A stretch of DNA of 9,733 bases from Candidatus Helarchaeota archaeon (GTDB lineage Archaea; Asgardarchaeota; Lokiarchaeia; Helarchaeales; HEL-GB-A): contig JAEOSY010000409.1 in assembly GCA_016840125.1 (NCBI GenBank), positions 1 to 9,733 on the forward strand. Direction: 5' to 3'. The notes under the pieces were generated by a model. That model ran no database searches. It was not told where the DNA came from and saw only the letters and a program-made list of their open reading frames with translations. The translations under genes were made by a program, and so were the position numbers. How positions within the stretch are numbered: the first letter of the stretch is position 1; every line of letters starts with the position of its first letter. Of this stretch, positions 1-7,300 are shown piece after piece.

Positions 1-2704
1 CTTTCAGTAGCAGCCCCGCCACGGCGACTCCCGCGAGTGTTCCTCCGATTATCACCATTCCTAGCAATACCGTTGTAAGTAGGGGATCGTTAGGGTCCAG
101 TGGATTGGAGCCACGCTCGATCTCCATGCCATCGGACAGTCCATCCCCGTCCGTATCCGCCACGAAAATGTTTGTGCCGTATGTATATAACTCTGCAGCA
201 TTTGTTAAACCATCCTGATCATAATCTGCGGTATTCGCCAAGAGAAAGACTGTTATATTCTGAATCGTGCCATTATTCCCAGATACGTCGACCGCCCGAT
301 AGGCGATTACATGAGGACCGTTGGACCATCCCGCCAGCGAAAAATTCGTCCCGGTTATCCAGCTGCCCGTATCTATCCGGTATTGGTAGACGCTGATGCC
401 GGATCCGACATCGGTCCCCCCCCAGATCTCGAAGTCTGTCGTCTCCAGGGCGAAATTAGGCAGATACGGAAGGGTTACATTGAGGTTACACGGTCCCGGG
501 GGGATACCATCTCCCACGGTCAGCCAGCGCGTCCGCGCCATGGTGGAATAGTTGACCCCGCCGGGGTACCACGCGGTCACGTTATACACGCCCAGCTGCG
601 TGAATTGCGACACGTTCACCAGCGGCGCAGGCCCGGCATCCACGAGCGAATCGTTGAGATAGAGGTAAACGGTGTCGCCCAGGGGAAAAGTAATCGTGAG
701 GTTGCAATACCACGTCCCATTGGTCTGATGATTGGCAGGCGTCCCATTGAGCAGGAGGTCCATGTCAGGGTTTATTTTATTAACGGTATACGGTTTTAGG
801 AGCGTGGCATTCCAGTTACTGGACGTATCGTTGAACATCCACCGGTACTGGTAGGTGCCTGCCCCGAGATCTACTAACTCGTAATAATACTCGTCCCCGG
901 CGTGTGTGCTCACGGTGTAATTCGTGCTATTCCACTCCAAAAACACGGTGCCCAGTCCCACATCATCGGTGACTGTGAGGTTGAAATTGTAGCGTTGGTT
1001 CGCTGTATAATTATGCGGGGAACTCCGCCCCTCTATCGCATTGGAATACTGCGGGGCTTGGGTGTCGGGCAGCTGCACGAGCACGCTCTCACAGTTCGAG
1101 AGCGAGCTGTTGTGGGTGCCGTTACTCGCGACCACTGCATAATAATATTGCCCATTAGTGTAGATGTTATCATTCCAAATGGTGCTATTAACGTTTTGGA
1201 TGGGATTCAGACCGATGATAGAGTTAATGGGGAATATTTCCCGGTAGACATAGTAGGCAGTCGCCCATACTACCGCACTCCAGTTTAACGTGATATTTCC
1301 ATCCAAATCAGGATTGGGCAGGATTGATGCTAAAATCGGTGCCTCTAGTGAAATAATAGTGTGTTTGTAGAAAATATCGAAATCGGTGCCAGAGCCATTG
1401 TAGTCAGTTGCATCCTCCCAAGCAACGTGCACATACCCGGCCGCATCTACCGCGATGGTTGGATTCCAAGAAAAACTCGTGCTCTCCGTGGAAATTAATT
1501 CCATGGAAGTCCAAATCCCTGTTGTAGCATTCCAGAATTTGTAAAAAACATCATTGTCTGGTCCTGCACCTTCAATGTCAGACGAATCCCTCCATGCAAG
1601 GTGGACATTACCACAATGATCTGTGATGATAGCTTGTTGGCAAGAATAAAGCACACTCTTGGTGGAAATTACTTCTGTGATGGTCCAATTACCCAGAGTG
1701 ACATTCCATCGTTTGTAAAAAATATCCCCATCTGAACCTGAGCTGCCGTATTCACTTTCCTCGGGCCATACCACATGTACATGCCCTGCTTTGTCCACAG
1801 CGATTTCAGGTGGTGTAATCTCACCAAGTCGCTCCGTTGTGAGGAGTTCGACATCACTCCATAAGTTGGTAGTAGCGTTCCAATACTTATAAAAAACATC
1901 ATGGAAGCTACCTGTCAACTCCCACCAAACCACATGAACAGTTCCATTGGAATCTATAGCGACTGATGGATTAGAAGAACTACTGTTACTTTCTGTGGAA
2001 ACTACTTGAGTTATTGTCCAAGTATCAGTCGATTTATTCCAGCCTCGATAAAAGATATCGGAATCAGGACCTGTTCCAGTATAATTCATACCGTCGCTCC
2101 AGATTACATGTGCGTTACCATGAGGATCCACCGCAATTTGTGAATCGAAAGACCCTGAGGTAATACTCTCATTGGAAACTACCATAGTCTCAGTCCAATC
2201 TCCTGATGTATTGTTTAAACGTTTATAGAAAACATCAAAATCGCTCCCTGAATTATTATAATCTGTATTATCTACCCATGTTAAGTGTATATTCCGATCC
2301 GCATCTACTGCAATCGAAGGTAAATATGAGGTACCATTGTGCTGGAAGGAGACCACTTCAATGGGAAGCCAAGTTTGGTTGACCGCATTCCACTGCCTAT
2401 AGAAGATGTCTGCATCCGTCCCAGCCCCGCTATAATTTGTATCATCATACCATACAAGATGCAAGTTTCCTACATTATCTGCAGAAATTTTAGGAAGATA
2501 AGAGTTATCTGTGCTCTCATTAAAAATCAACTCCGTATTTGTCCAGCTCCTTGATAATTCCACGACCTCTAACCCTCCCGAGAATTCCTGCGAGTTTTCG
2601 GTATATCCCTCAATAAAAAAAGGAGAATAATTACCATATATCGGTAATATGAGGACTGAAGTAAAAATTATCAATAAGAGCCGTTTCAATTTATTCCCTT
2701 TCAT
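1..2704 (-). CDS. Membrane-anchored surface protein: seven-blade beta-propeller, FN3/Ig-like domains, calcium-binding DxDxDG motifs, C-terminal TM (3' end cut by window)
   Basis: The frame is open from an ATG at 2704 to the window edge (901 codons seen), with an in-frame TAA four codons upstream of the ATG fixing the start. Residues 1-24 form a Sec signal peptide (basic KLKR, then LLLIIFTSVLILP). Residues 52-450 hold seven ~58-residue repeats of the type IAVDxxGNxHxxW...GSGxDxDIFYKRWN...W...VSxES, as expected for a beta-propeller. Residues 453-545 resemble a fibronectin type III domain. Three beta-sandwich-like segments follow (about 546-642, 643-731, 732-822). DYDQDGL (827-833) and DTDGDGL (850-856) are thrombospondin-3-like calcium motifs. 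Residues 875-900 form a hydrophobic Gly/Ala/Val-rich helix followed by Lys, so the stop is probably only a few codons outside the window. Many N-X-S/T sequons suggest heavy N-glycosylation. Inference: an extracellular binding or adhesion protein anchored in the membrane; ligand and name unknown. No protease or hydrolase motif was recognised. Confidence 0.9.
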   Translation of the reverse strand, partial: MKGNKLKRLLLIIFTSVLILPIYGNYSPFFIEGYTENSQEFSGGLEVVELSRSWTNTELIFNESTDNSYLPKISADNVGNLHLVWYDDTNYSGAGTDADIFYRQWNAVNQTWLPIEVVSFQHNGTSYLPSIAVDADRNIHLTWVDNTDYNNSGSDFDVFYKRLNNTSGDWTETMVVSNESITSGSFDSQIAVDPHGNAHVIWSDGMNYTGTGPDSDIFYRGWNKSTDTWTITQVVSTESNSSSSNPSVAIDSNGTVHVVWWELTGSFHDVFYKYWNATTNLWSDVELLTTERLGEITPPEIAVDKAGHVHVVWPEESEYGSSGSDGDIFYKRWNVTLGNWTITEVISTKSVLYSCQQAIITDHCGNVHLAWRDSSDIEGAGPDNDVFYKFWNATTGIWTSMELISTESTSFSWNPTIAVDAAGYVHVAWEDATDYNGSGTDFDIFYKHTIISLEAPILASILPNPDLDGNITLNWSAVVWATAYYVYREIFPINSIIGLNPIQNVNSTIWNDNIYTNGQYYYAVVASNGTHNSSLSNCESVLVQLPDTQAPQYSNAIEGRSSPHNYTANQRYNFNLTVTDDVGLGTVFLEWNSTNYTVSTHAGDEYYYELVDLGAGTYQYRWMFNDTSSNWNATLLKPYTVNKINPDMDLLLNGTPANHQTNGTWYCNLTITFPLGDTVYLYLNDSLVDAGPAPLVNVSQFTQLGVYNVTAWYPGGVNYSTMARTRWLTVGDGIPPGPCNLNVTLPYLPNFALETTDFEIWGGTDVGSGISVYQYRIDTGSWITGTNFSLAGWSNGPHVIAYRAVDVSGNNGTIQNITVFLLANTADYDQDGLTNAAELYTYGTNIFVADTDGDGLSDGMEIERGSNPLDPNDPLLTTVLLGMVIIGGTLAGVAVAGLLLK
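1355..2551 (-). repeat. Seven tandem ~174-nt repeats encoding beta-propeller blades
   Basis: The encoded repeats begin at residues 73, 131, 190, 248, 301, 359 and 417, giving spacings of 58, 59, 58, 53, 58 and 58. Each carries an Asp-x-x-Gly-Asn-x-His core, a central Trp, an Asp-rich GSGxDxD turn and an (I/V)FYK strand. The fourth repeat is shorter because it lacks part of the Asp-rich turn. The seventh stops after its FYK strand, while the segment before the first repeat (residues 52-72, SW...ELIFNEST...YLP) matches the missing outer strand. This is the arrangement expected for a circularly closed propeller. Confidence 0.85.
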
Positions 2705-2813
2705 AATAAATTATCCCAAAGATATTTTAATTCTAAGAATCATTGCCCTTTTTTAATTGATCTGAATCAATATTCTTATTACAATTTTGTTTTCTTTCCT
2801 AATAATAATTGTG

Positions 2814-2833
2814 TGTGATTCAATTCAATCACA
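2814..2833. repeat. Inverted repeat in divergent promoter (candidate operator)
   Basis: TGTGATT and AATCACA form perfect 7-bp arms around a 6-nt spacer (CAATTC). The size and symmetry suit a dimeric DNA-binding regulator. A further half-site is at 2894-2900. The regulator role is inference. Confidence 0.4.
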
Positions 2834-2965
2834 TCTTCAACATCAAATCTAATGATAAATCTCTTTTAAATTCCACAAAAAAGAGGTAGTTAATGTGATT
2901 AAGCTCTTTTAGTCTTTTAGGTAAATTTACGCAAATAAAATCACGATTCGCATTTATTTAATGTG

Positions 2966-2973
2966 TTTAAATA
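2966..2973 (+). promoter_or_regulatory. TATA-box-like element for the 3008 surface-protein gene
   Basis: TTTAAATA lies 35-42 nt before the ATG at 3008. In archaea transcription usually starts about 25 nt downstream of the TATA centre, which would put the start near 2994-2998 and give a short leader of about 10-14 nt. Confidence 0.45.
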
Positions 2974-2996
2974 TGCTCATCAAAAGGTGAGTTTAT

Positions 2997-3001
2997 AGGT
3001 G
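2997..3001 (+). promoter_or_regulatory. Ribosome binding site for the 3008 gene
   Basis: AGGTG is separated by six nucleotides from the ATG at 3008 and matches the archaeal anti-Shine-Dalgarno (GGTGA-type). A second GGTGA at 2986-2990 is too distant. This supports the ATG at 3008, which is also directly followed by a signal peptide. Confidence 0.5.
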
Positions 3002-3007
3002 TTTTAA

Positions 3008-6000
3008 ATGAATTCTAAAAAAATCATAACACTAATTATAGTTTTCACATTTTTTACATTCCTTATGAAAATAAATCCAAATTTTAACCCGACATCACAA
3101 AACCTAGAAGACCCAACAATATTTCAAATTAAAGAAACTCTTAATCTTAACATAGATAGTGGTAAACCTAATTATACAGGTGAAACTTTCTCGGGTTATG
3201 CGTGGATTCATGGATCTGTCAAGGCCACCTTTGAATACTGTAGTTTTTATTTAAATTCCACCCTGAGAATTTACACCAATGCCTACGCTACCTTTAACAA
3301 CTGCAATTTCACGTTGAATTCCCTGGAAATTAAAGATAACGCCAGCGTAACGTTCGATTCGTGTAAATTTACGATAATAGCCAGCTCCAGCCAGCCCATG
3401 CACCTCTATACAGCTGTGAATGTCACGTTCCGTTATTGTCAGATTGTTAATGTCACCAGCGGTAATCCCAATGCAAATCCACTGACCATCGAGGGGGCGG
3501 GCACGTATATCTTTGAAAACTGTACCATGCAAACGAACAGCTTGAAAATTAATGGCTCGTCCACGGTCAACTTCGTCAGCAGCATAATCAATGTAACAAC
3601 GATCCCCGACAAGGCCCTGTTTAACATCCACGATTTCGAATTTGTGGGAAATTGCGAGGTCACCGTTAATAATACCAAGATCACTGCACTCACACCCTAC
3701 TTGGATCTCTTGGGTCATGCGATCCTACTCATCTGCAACAATTCGGTTGTCAATGTCAGCCACATTTTTAATATTCTATACAATGCTTCGGTGACGATTG
3801 ATAATTCCATAGTCACCGCCGAGACGCTCTCAGTTGCCTCCGAGCATTGGTACCAGGTGGGGTGGGATTCGAATACTGCCTCCCTGACCGTGACCGCCGC
3901 CACTGTGCATGCCCCCATTATAGATAGCGGGAAGGTGACCACAGTAACCATTCAGGATTCCACAGTCGATACGCTGACGAAAACCCTTTGGGTGAATGGG
4001 TCGAATCCCGTTACGATGACTAACAATAATATTACCGGAAATGACACGGATGATTGGTGGAAGACTGCCACGCTCGTAGGCGATTGCAGCATTGCCCACA
4101 ATCAAACGATGATCTTAGCAGATGGCGGGGCGAAAATCCATGTCGAATCATCCGAGATCTATGCGCTTGTGGCTGCTTGGAATTCGAGTATCACCGTATC
4201 TAATTCCAATGTTACCAGTGCCCTTCAAGTCGCGGATCATGCTACCTTGGAGGTGAATGGAACCACCACCATCTTAGGAAGCGATGGAATGGCTGAGATC
4301 TATGGATCAGTCGGGGCAAGGTTAGGAACTTACGTTAGGGAAAATATTAGTCACCTCTTTAATTCATCTATTTATCTATTGGATTGCGAGATTTCTGGAA
4401 CAGTTTTCCTTCCCGGGAACACCACCTCCACCTTTACCAATTGTATCCTTGCTTCCCCTTCGTTTGAAATAGCCAATACGACAAATACTACATTTGGGGG
4501 TCTGATCGATTTCATCCAATCGAATATTTCCGGAGAAATTCGCCTCACAAGTGAGACGACGTTGGTGCTGCAACACTCCACCTATGAAACTATCACGTAC
4601 CTCAATGATACAAAAGAATCTCTTGTGATAAAGCGATCGGGACCCGAAATCAACATTTTAGGTTTGATAACAAATATGAGTGGGCGCGACGAAGCCATCC
4701 TTTCGGCCAACTTAACGGTGAATAACGCCACCGTGCCCGCCGATCCAAGTAATCCGCTTCACTTCACCTTGGATCCCTTCACTCATCAGGTGCCGGGGCA
4801 GGCAGTAGTTGACATCATCGCGTATAATACAACGGATTACAATGATTTAAATTTCACCCGCAGCTTCACCCTCGAGATCCCCTCGGACGCGGTCCACAAG
4901 CAACTCCTCTGGGAGACCACGGCCGATTTTCAAGACAACGCCAATAATAATTGTACGATCGGGACGAATAATTTAACCCTCGGGGATGCGGGCATCGCCT
5001 TCGATTTCAATCATGACGCGGTCGGGAGTAATCCCAGTGGCTGGACGACGTCCGAACCCGCCAGCACGAGCATCGCCGTCACGAGCAATTACTCCGACCA
5101 TACCAAGGTAACTCACCTCGACGATGATAGCACCAGCGGGTATTGCGATTTCTACAATGATTTCTCAGGGCAGAGTAATGGGTCGATTGAGTTCTGGTTT
5201 CTCATGCCGGATGTGAGCTGCCCGCTGCAGATTCAATTGAAAAATTCGGACTATTCTCAGTACATCGCGCAGCTGAGTGTTTCGTATGATTACGGCGGGG
5301 TGACCCAGGATTACCTGGCGTATCACCATGTCAATGGGTCATGGTGCGACCTCGTGCAGCTCACCGATAATACCTGGTACCATGTGCGCCTCACCTTCGA
5401 CTGCACCAATGGCAACTACGACGGATTAAATCAATACACCTACCGGCTGTATTTGACCAGTGCGGCAGTCAACCAGACGTTCGGCCCCTACGTGTTCTAT
5501 TCGAATGAATCGGACGTCGGACGGTTTCGGTTCAACACCTATGATTTCCCACGGCAGGTGAGTGAGGCATACCTTGATGCCATCGACTATTTCTGGGCAC
5601 CGAATTACTACGCCAACCGCAGCTATATTGATTACGGGGAAAAACAGGATTACCTGAGCTTCAGTATCTGGCAATCTCAGATTACCAACCCCGGAGAGCC
5701 CGCGCCGTACTATGAGAATATCACCTCTTCCTACACCAGTAACCCGAACACGTCCACCTATCTCAGCTACCAGATGAGCAATGATACCAGCACCTGGGAA
5801 AGATATAACGGGAGCGCCTGGGAACCTGGCTGGAGCAGTTGGACGAATAGCAGCACTGTAGCCCTCAATCTCTATGGCAAGCGGTATTTCCAGGTTCGAG
5901 CGTTATTAAACACGAGCTATGTGCGGCAGACCCCGGTCCTGAAGTGGATCAACGTGTCCTACATACTTCACTTCGAGGATGTGCTGTGGAATGAGACCGA

Positions 6001-7021
6001 CGACTTTGAGGATTATTCAGAAAATAATTGCACCATCTTAAATGGCTCGCTGAGGCTTGCAGAGATTGGTGTGGCGTATGACTTCAGCCATGACACGGTG
6101 GGGAGCGACCCGAGTGGCTGGGTCACCTCCGAACCCGCCAGTACCAGTATCGCCGTCGCCTCAAGTCACCTGAACCACAGTAAGGTGGTGCATCTGGATG
6201 ACGACAGCACCAGCAGCTACCTCGATTTCTATAATACCTCGACAGGGCAGAGTTACGGCGCGGTGGAGTTCTGGATCCTCCTGCCGGATGTGAGCTGTCC
6301 ACTGCAGATTCAGCTGAAAAATTCGCAAAACACGCAATATGTTACCCAGCTCACCATCTCCTATGATTATGGGGGTGTGACGCAAGACTACTTGGCGTAC
6401 CGGAACACCAATGGGACCTGGTGCGACCTCGTCCAGCTCACTGATGATTCGTGGTACTATATGCGCCTCACGTTTGACTGCACGAATGGCAACTACACAG
6501 GGTTAGATCAATACACCTACTGCCTCTATTTAACCAATACTACCTTTAATCAGACGTATGGACCCTACGTGTTCTACTCCAATGAAGCGGACGTCGGGCG
6601 GGTGCGCTTCAATACCTATGATTACCCGCGGCAGACCAGTGAGGTCTACCTCGATGCCATCGACTTCTCCTGGACCCCGGGTTACTTCCCCGACCGCAGC
6701 TATGACTACTATGGTACATCCTTGTACGCGAATATGAGTATGTGGACCTCCAACGCGGTTGATTTCAACATCACCACCCCGTACTACGAGAACATCACAT
6801 TCATCTGTGAAACCAATAATTACACCACTGTTGTCATAAGTTATCGCTGGTGCACCGACAGTAGCTTCATTGGCACGACTTGGGGGGAGGAGTACAGCCA
6901 GAACATCTCCGTAAAAACCTATGGCGAACGCTACTTCCAAGTGCGCGCGAAGCTGAACACCACCAATTGGACACAAACCCCCGAGCTGCACACGATCACG
7001 GTCAAGGTCTATTACTTCTAA
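3008..7021 (+). CDS. Giant exported surface protein: parallel beta-helix region plus two tandem LamG-like modules
   Basis: The protein has 1337 residues. Residues 1-20 are a Sec signal peptide (NSKK, then IITLIIVFTFFTFL). From about residue 55 to 545 short coils of the form (V/A)TFxxCxF...L.I..NA repeat every 20-28 residues, typical of a right-handed parallel beta-helix; Cys78, 99, 119, 144 and 172 stand at equivalent places. An Ig-like stretch follows (about 549-632). Two homologous modules start at residues 633 and 992, each with a LamG/concanavalin-like part (DFxHDxVGSxPSGW..., YDYGGVTQDYLAY, LTFDCTNGNY) and a trailing beta-sandwich (YYENIT...YFQVRA.LNT). More than 50 N-X-S/T sequons are present. 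The protein ends at KVYYF with no membrane helix or sorting signal, so it may be secreted or held by other surface proteins. No pectate-lyase or glycosidase active site was recognised. It lies divergent to the anchored propeller protein; a joint role in the cell envelope or adhesion is inferred. Confidence 0.9.
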   Translation: MNSKKIITLIIVFTFFTFLMKINPNFNPTSQNLEDPTIFQIKETLNLNIDSGKPNYTGETFSGYAWIHGSVKATFEYCSFYLNSTLRIYTNAYATFNNCNFTLNSLEIKDNASVTFDSCKFTIIASSSQPMHLYTAVNVTFRYCQIVNVTSGNPNANPLTIEGAGTYIFENCTMQTNSLKINGSSTVNFVSSIINVTTIPDKALFNIHDFEFVGNCEVTVNNTKITALTPYLDLLGHAILLICNNSVVNVSHIFNILYNASVTIDNSIVTAETLSVASEHWYQVGWDSNTASLTVTAATVHAPIIDSGKVTTVTIQDSTVDTLTKTLWVNGSNPVTMTNNNITGNDTDDWWKTATLVGDCSIAHNQTMILADGGAKIHVESSEIYALVAAWNSSITVSNSNVTSALQVADHATLEVNGTTTILGSDGMAEIYGSVGARLGTYVRENISHLFNSSIYLLDCEISGTVFLPGNTTSTFTNCILASPSFEIANTTNTTFGGLIDFIQSNISGEIRLTSETTLVLQHSTYETITYLNDTKESLVIKRSGPEINILGLITNMSGRDEAILSANLTVNNATVPADPSNPLHFTLDPFTHQVPGQAVVDIIAYNTTDYNDLNFTRSFTLEIPSDAVHKQLLWETTADFQDNANNNCTIGTNNLTLGDAGIAFDFNHDAVGSNPSGWTTSEPASTSIAVTSNYSDHTKVTHLDDDSTSGYCDFYNDFSGQSNGSIEFWFLMPDVSCPLQIQLKNSDYSQYIAQLSVSYDYGGVTQDYLAYHHVNGSWCDLVQLTDNTWYHVRLTFDCTNGNYDGLNQYTYRLYLTSAAVNQTFGPYVFYSNESDVGRFRFNTYDFPRQVSEAYLDAIDYFWAPNYYANRSYIDYGEKQDYLSFSIWQSQITNPGEPAPYYENITSSYTSNPNTSTYLSYQMSNDTSTWERYNGSAWEPGWSSWTNSSTVALNLYGKRYFQVRALLNTSYVRQTPVLKWINVSYILHFEDVLWNETDDFEDYSENNCTILNGSLRLAEIGVAYDFSHDTVGSDPSGWVTSEPASTSIAVASSHLNHSKVVHLDDDSTSSYLDFYNTSTGQSYGAVEFWILLPDVSCPLQIQLKNSQNTQYVTQLTISYDYGGVTQDYLAYRNTNGTWCDLVQLTDDSWYYMRLTFDCTNGNYTGLDQYTYCLYLTNTTFNQTYGPYVFYSNEADVGRVRFNTYDYPRQTSEVYLDAIDFSWTPGYFPDRSYDYYGTSLYANMSMWTSNAVDFNITTPYYENITFICETNNYTTVVISYRWCTDSSFIGTTWGEEYSQNISVKTYGERYFQVRAKLNTTNWTQTPELHTITVKVYYF
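4904..7021 (+). repeat. Tandem duplication of a ~1077-nt coding unit
   Basis: Unit 1 begins at residue 633 (4904) and unit 2 at residue 992 (5981), a period of 359 residues. Long stretches are almost identical at protein level, including PDVSCPLQIQLKNS, SYDYGGVTQDYLAY and GPYVFYSNE, and also at DNA level, with many differences at third codon positions (for example CAATTG versus CAGCTG for Gln-Leu). Unit 2 is about 13 residues shorter, mainly in the trailing beta-sandwich. This is an internal gene duplication retained under purifying selection. Confidence 0.9.
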
Positions 7022-7053
7022 CTTTTCTTTTCTCCTGTTTTTTTCTTTTTTTA
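7022..7053 (+). terminator. Poly-T transcription terminator after the 3008 gene
   Basis: Starting one base after the TAA, the plus strand carries pyrimidine-rich DNA with runs of four to seven T (TTTTC, TTTTC, then two runs of seven T). Archaeal RNA polymerase terminates at T-rich tracts without needing a hairpin. Confidence 0.6.
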
Positions 7054-7214
7054 ACAAATTCCAGCATCCTCTCACAGTTTTTAGATAGTATAATTCATCA
7101 AACTGTTCGCCAGATTTGGAATTCCTTAGGCTATCTTCTAATAGGGATTTTATTTTTTGTAAAGAAGAAACTGGCATAGCATTGAAGGTAAATTTCACTA
7201 CTACAAGTTGGAGG

Positions 7215-7223
7215 TTTATAAAA
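7215..7223 (+). promoter_or_regulatory. Strong TATA-box-like element TTTATAAAA
   Basis: TTTATAAAA follows GAGG. If used on the plus strand, transcription would start around 7244-7248, inside the palindrome at 7229-7257, giving either a ~250-nt leader for mtnA or a separate small transcript. The element is nearly symmetric, so minus-strand use cannot be excluded. Confidence 0.35.
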
Positions 7224-7228
7224 ACCGA

Positions 7229-7257
7229 AGATAGTTTACAATTTTCGTAAATTATCT
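7229..7257. repeat. Hairpin/palindrome upstream of mtnA (copy 1)
   Basis: AGATAGTTTAC (7229-7239) pairs with GTAAATTATCT (7247-7257) as an 11-bp stem with one G-T pair and a 7-nt loop. The core TTTACAATT..GTAAATT recurs at 7283-7300. It could be an operator or an RNA hairpin; no T-run follows, so it is not a classic terminator. Confidence 0.4.
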
Positions 7258-7282
7258 AGAAAGAAGGTTGCAAAATATTAGG

Positions 7283-7300
7283 TTTACAATTAAGTAAATT
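7283..7300. repeat. Related palindrome upstream of mtnA (copy 2)
   Basis: TTTAC and GTAAA flank AATTAA; the 18-nt unit TTTACAATTAAGTAAATT matches copy 1 except for the spacer. The two copies start 48 nt apart. Confidence 0.35.

Larger units (their letters stand above)
2705..3007. promoter_or_regulatory. Divergent promoter region between the two surface-protein genes
   Basis: This AT-rich 303-bp gap separates two divergently transcribed genes for exported proteins, so it must hold both promoters. No convincing ORF or RNA gene is seen. The plus-strand promoter is clear (TATA-like element and ribosome binding site listed separately). On the minus strand, A/T-rich candidates lie near 2719-2733 and 2743-2752, but neither is decisive. 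The motif TGTGATT occurs at 2814-2820 and 2894-2900, inverted at 2827-2833, with a related AATCAC near 2939. A potential hairpin pairs AAAAGAG (2879-2885) with CTCTTTT (2904-2910). Confidence 0.6.

Noticed and set aside
311..1288. Plus-strand ORFs of 128-162 codons in 311-799 and 902-1288
   Set aside because: They lie opposite the long minus-strand frame, which encodes clear domain repeats and a membrane helix. Their products are Arg/His/Ile-rich and show no motif, so they are shadows.
1355..2551. CRISPR-like regular spacing of repeats
   Set aside because: The ~174-nt period is conserved at protein level within an open frame; the units are far too long and divergent for CRISPR repeats.
6530..7198. 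Minus-strand ORF of 222 codons overlapping the end of the 1337-aa gene
   Set aside because: Most of it is antisense to the second LamG-like unit, and the same kind of shadow appears opposite unit 1 (5426-5674). Only the first ~50 codons lie in the gap, with no recognisable motif.
7229..7257. Intrinsic terminator for the 3008 gene
   Set aside because: The hairpin is over 200 nt after the stop and is not followed by a T-run; the poly-T tract at 7022-7053 serves better.
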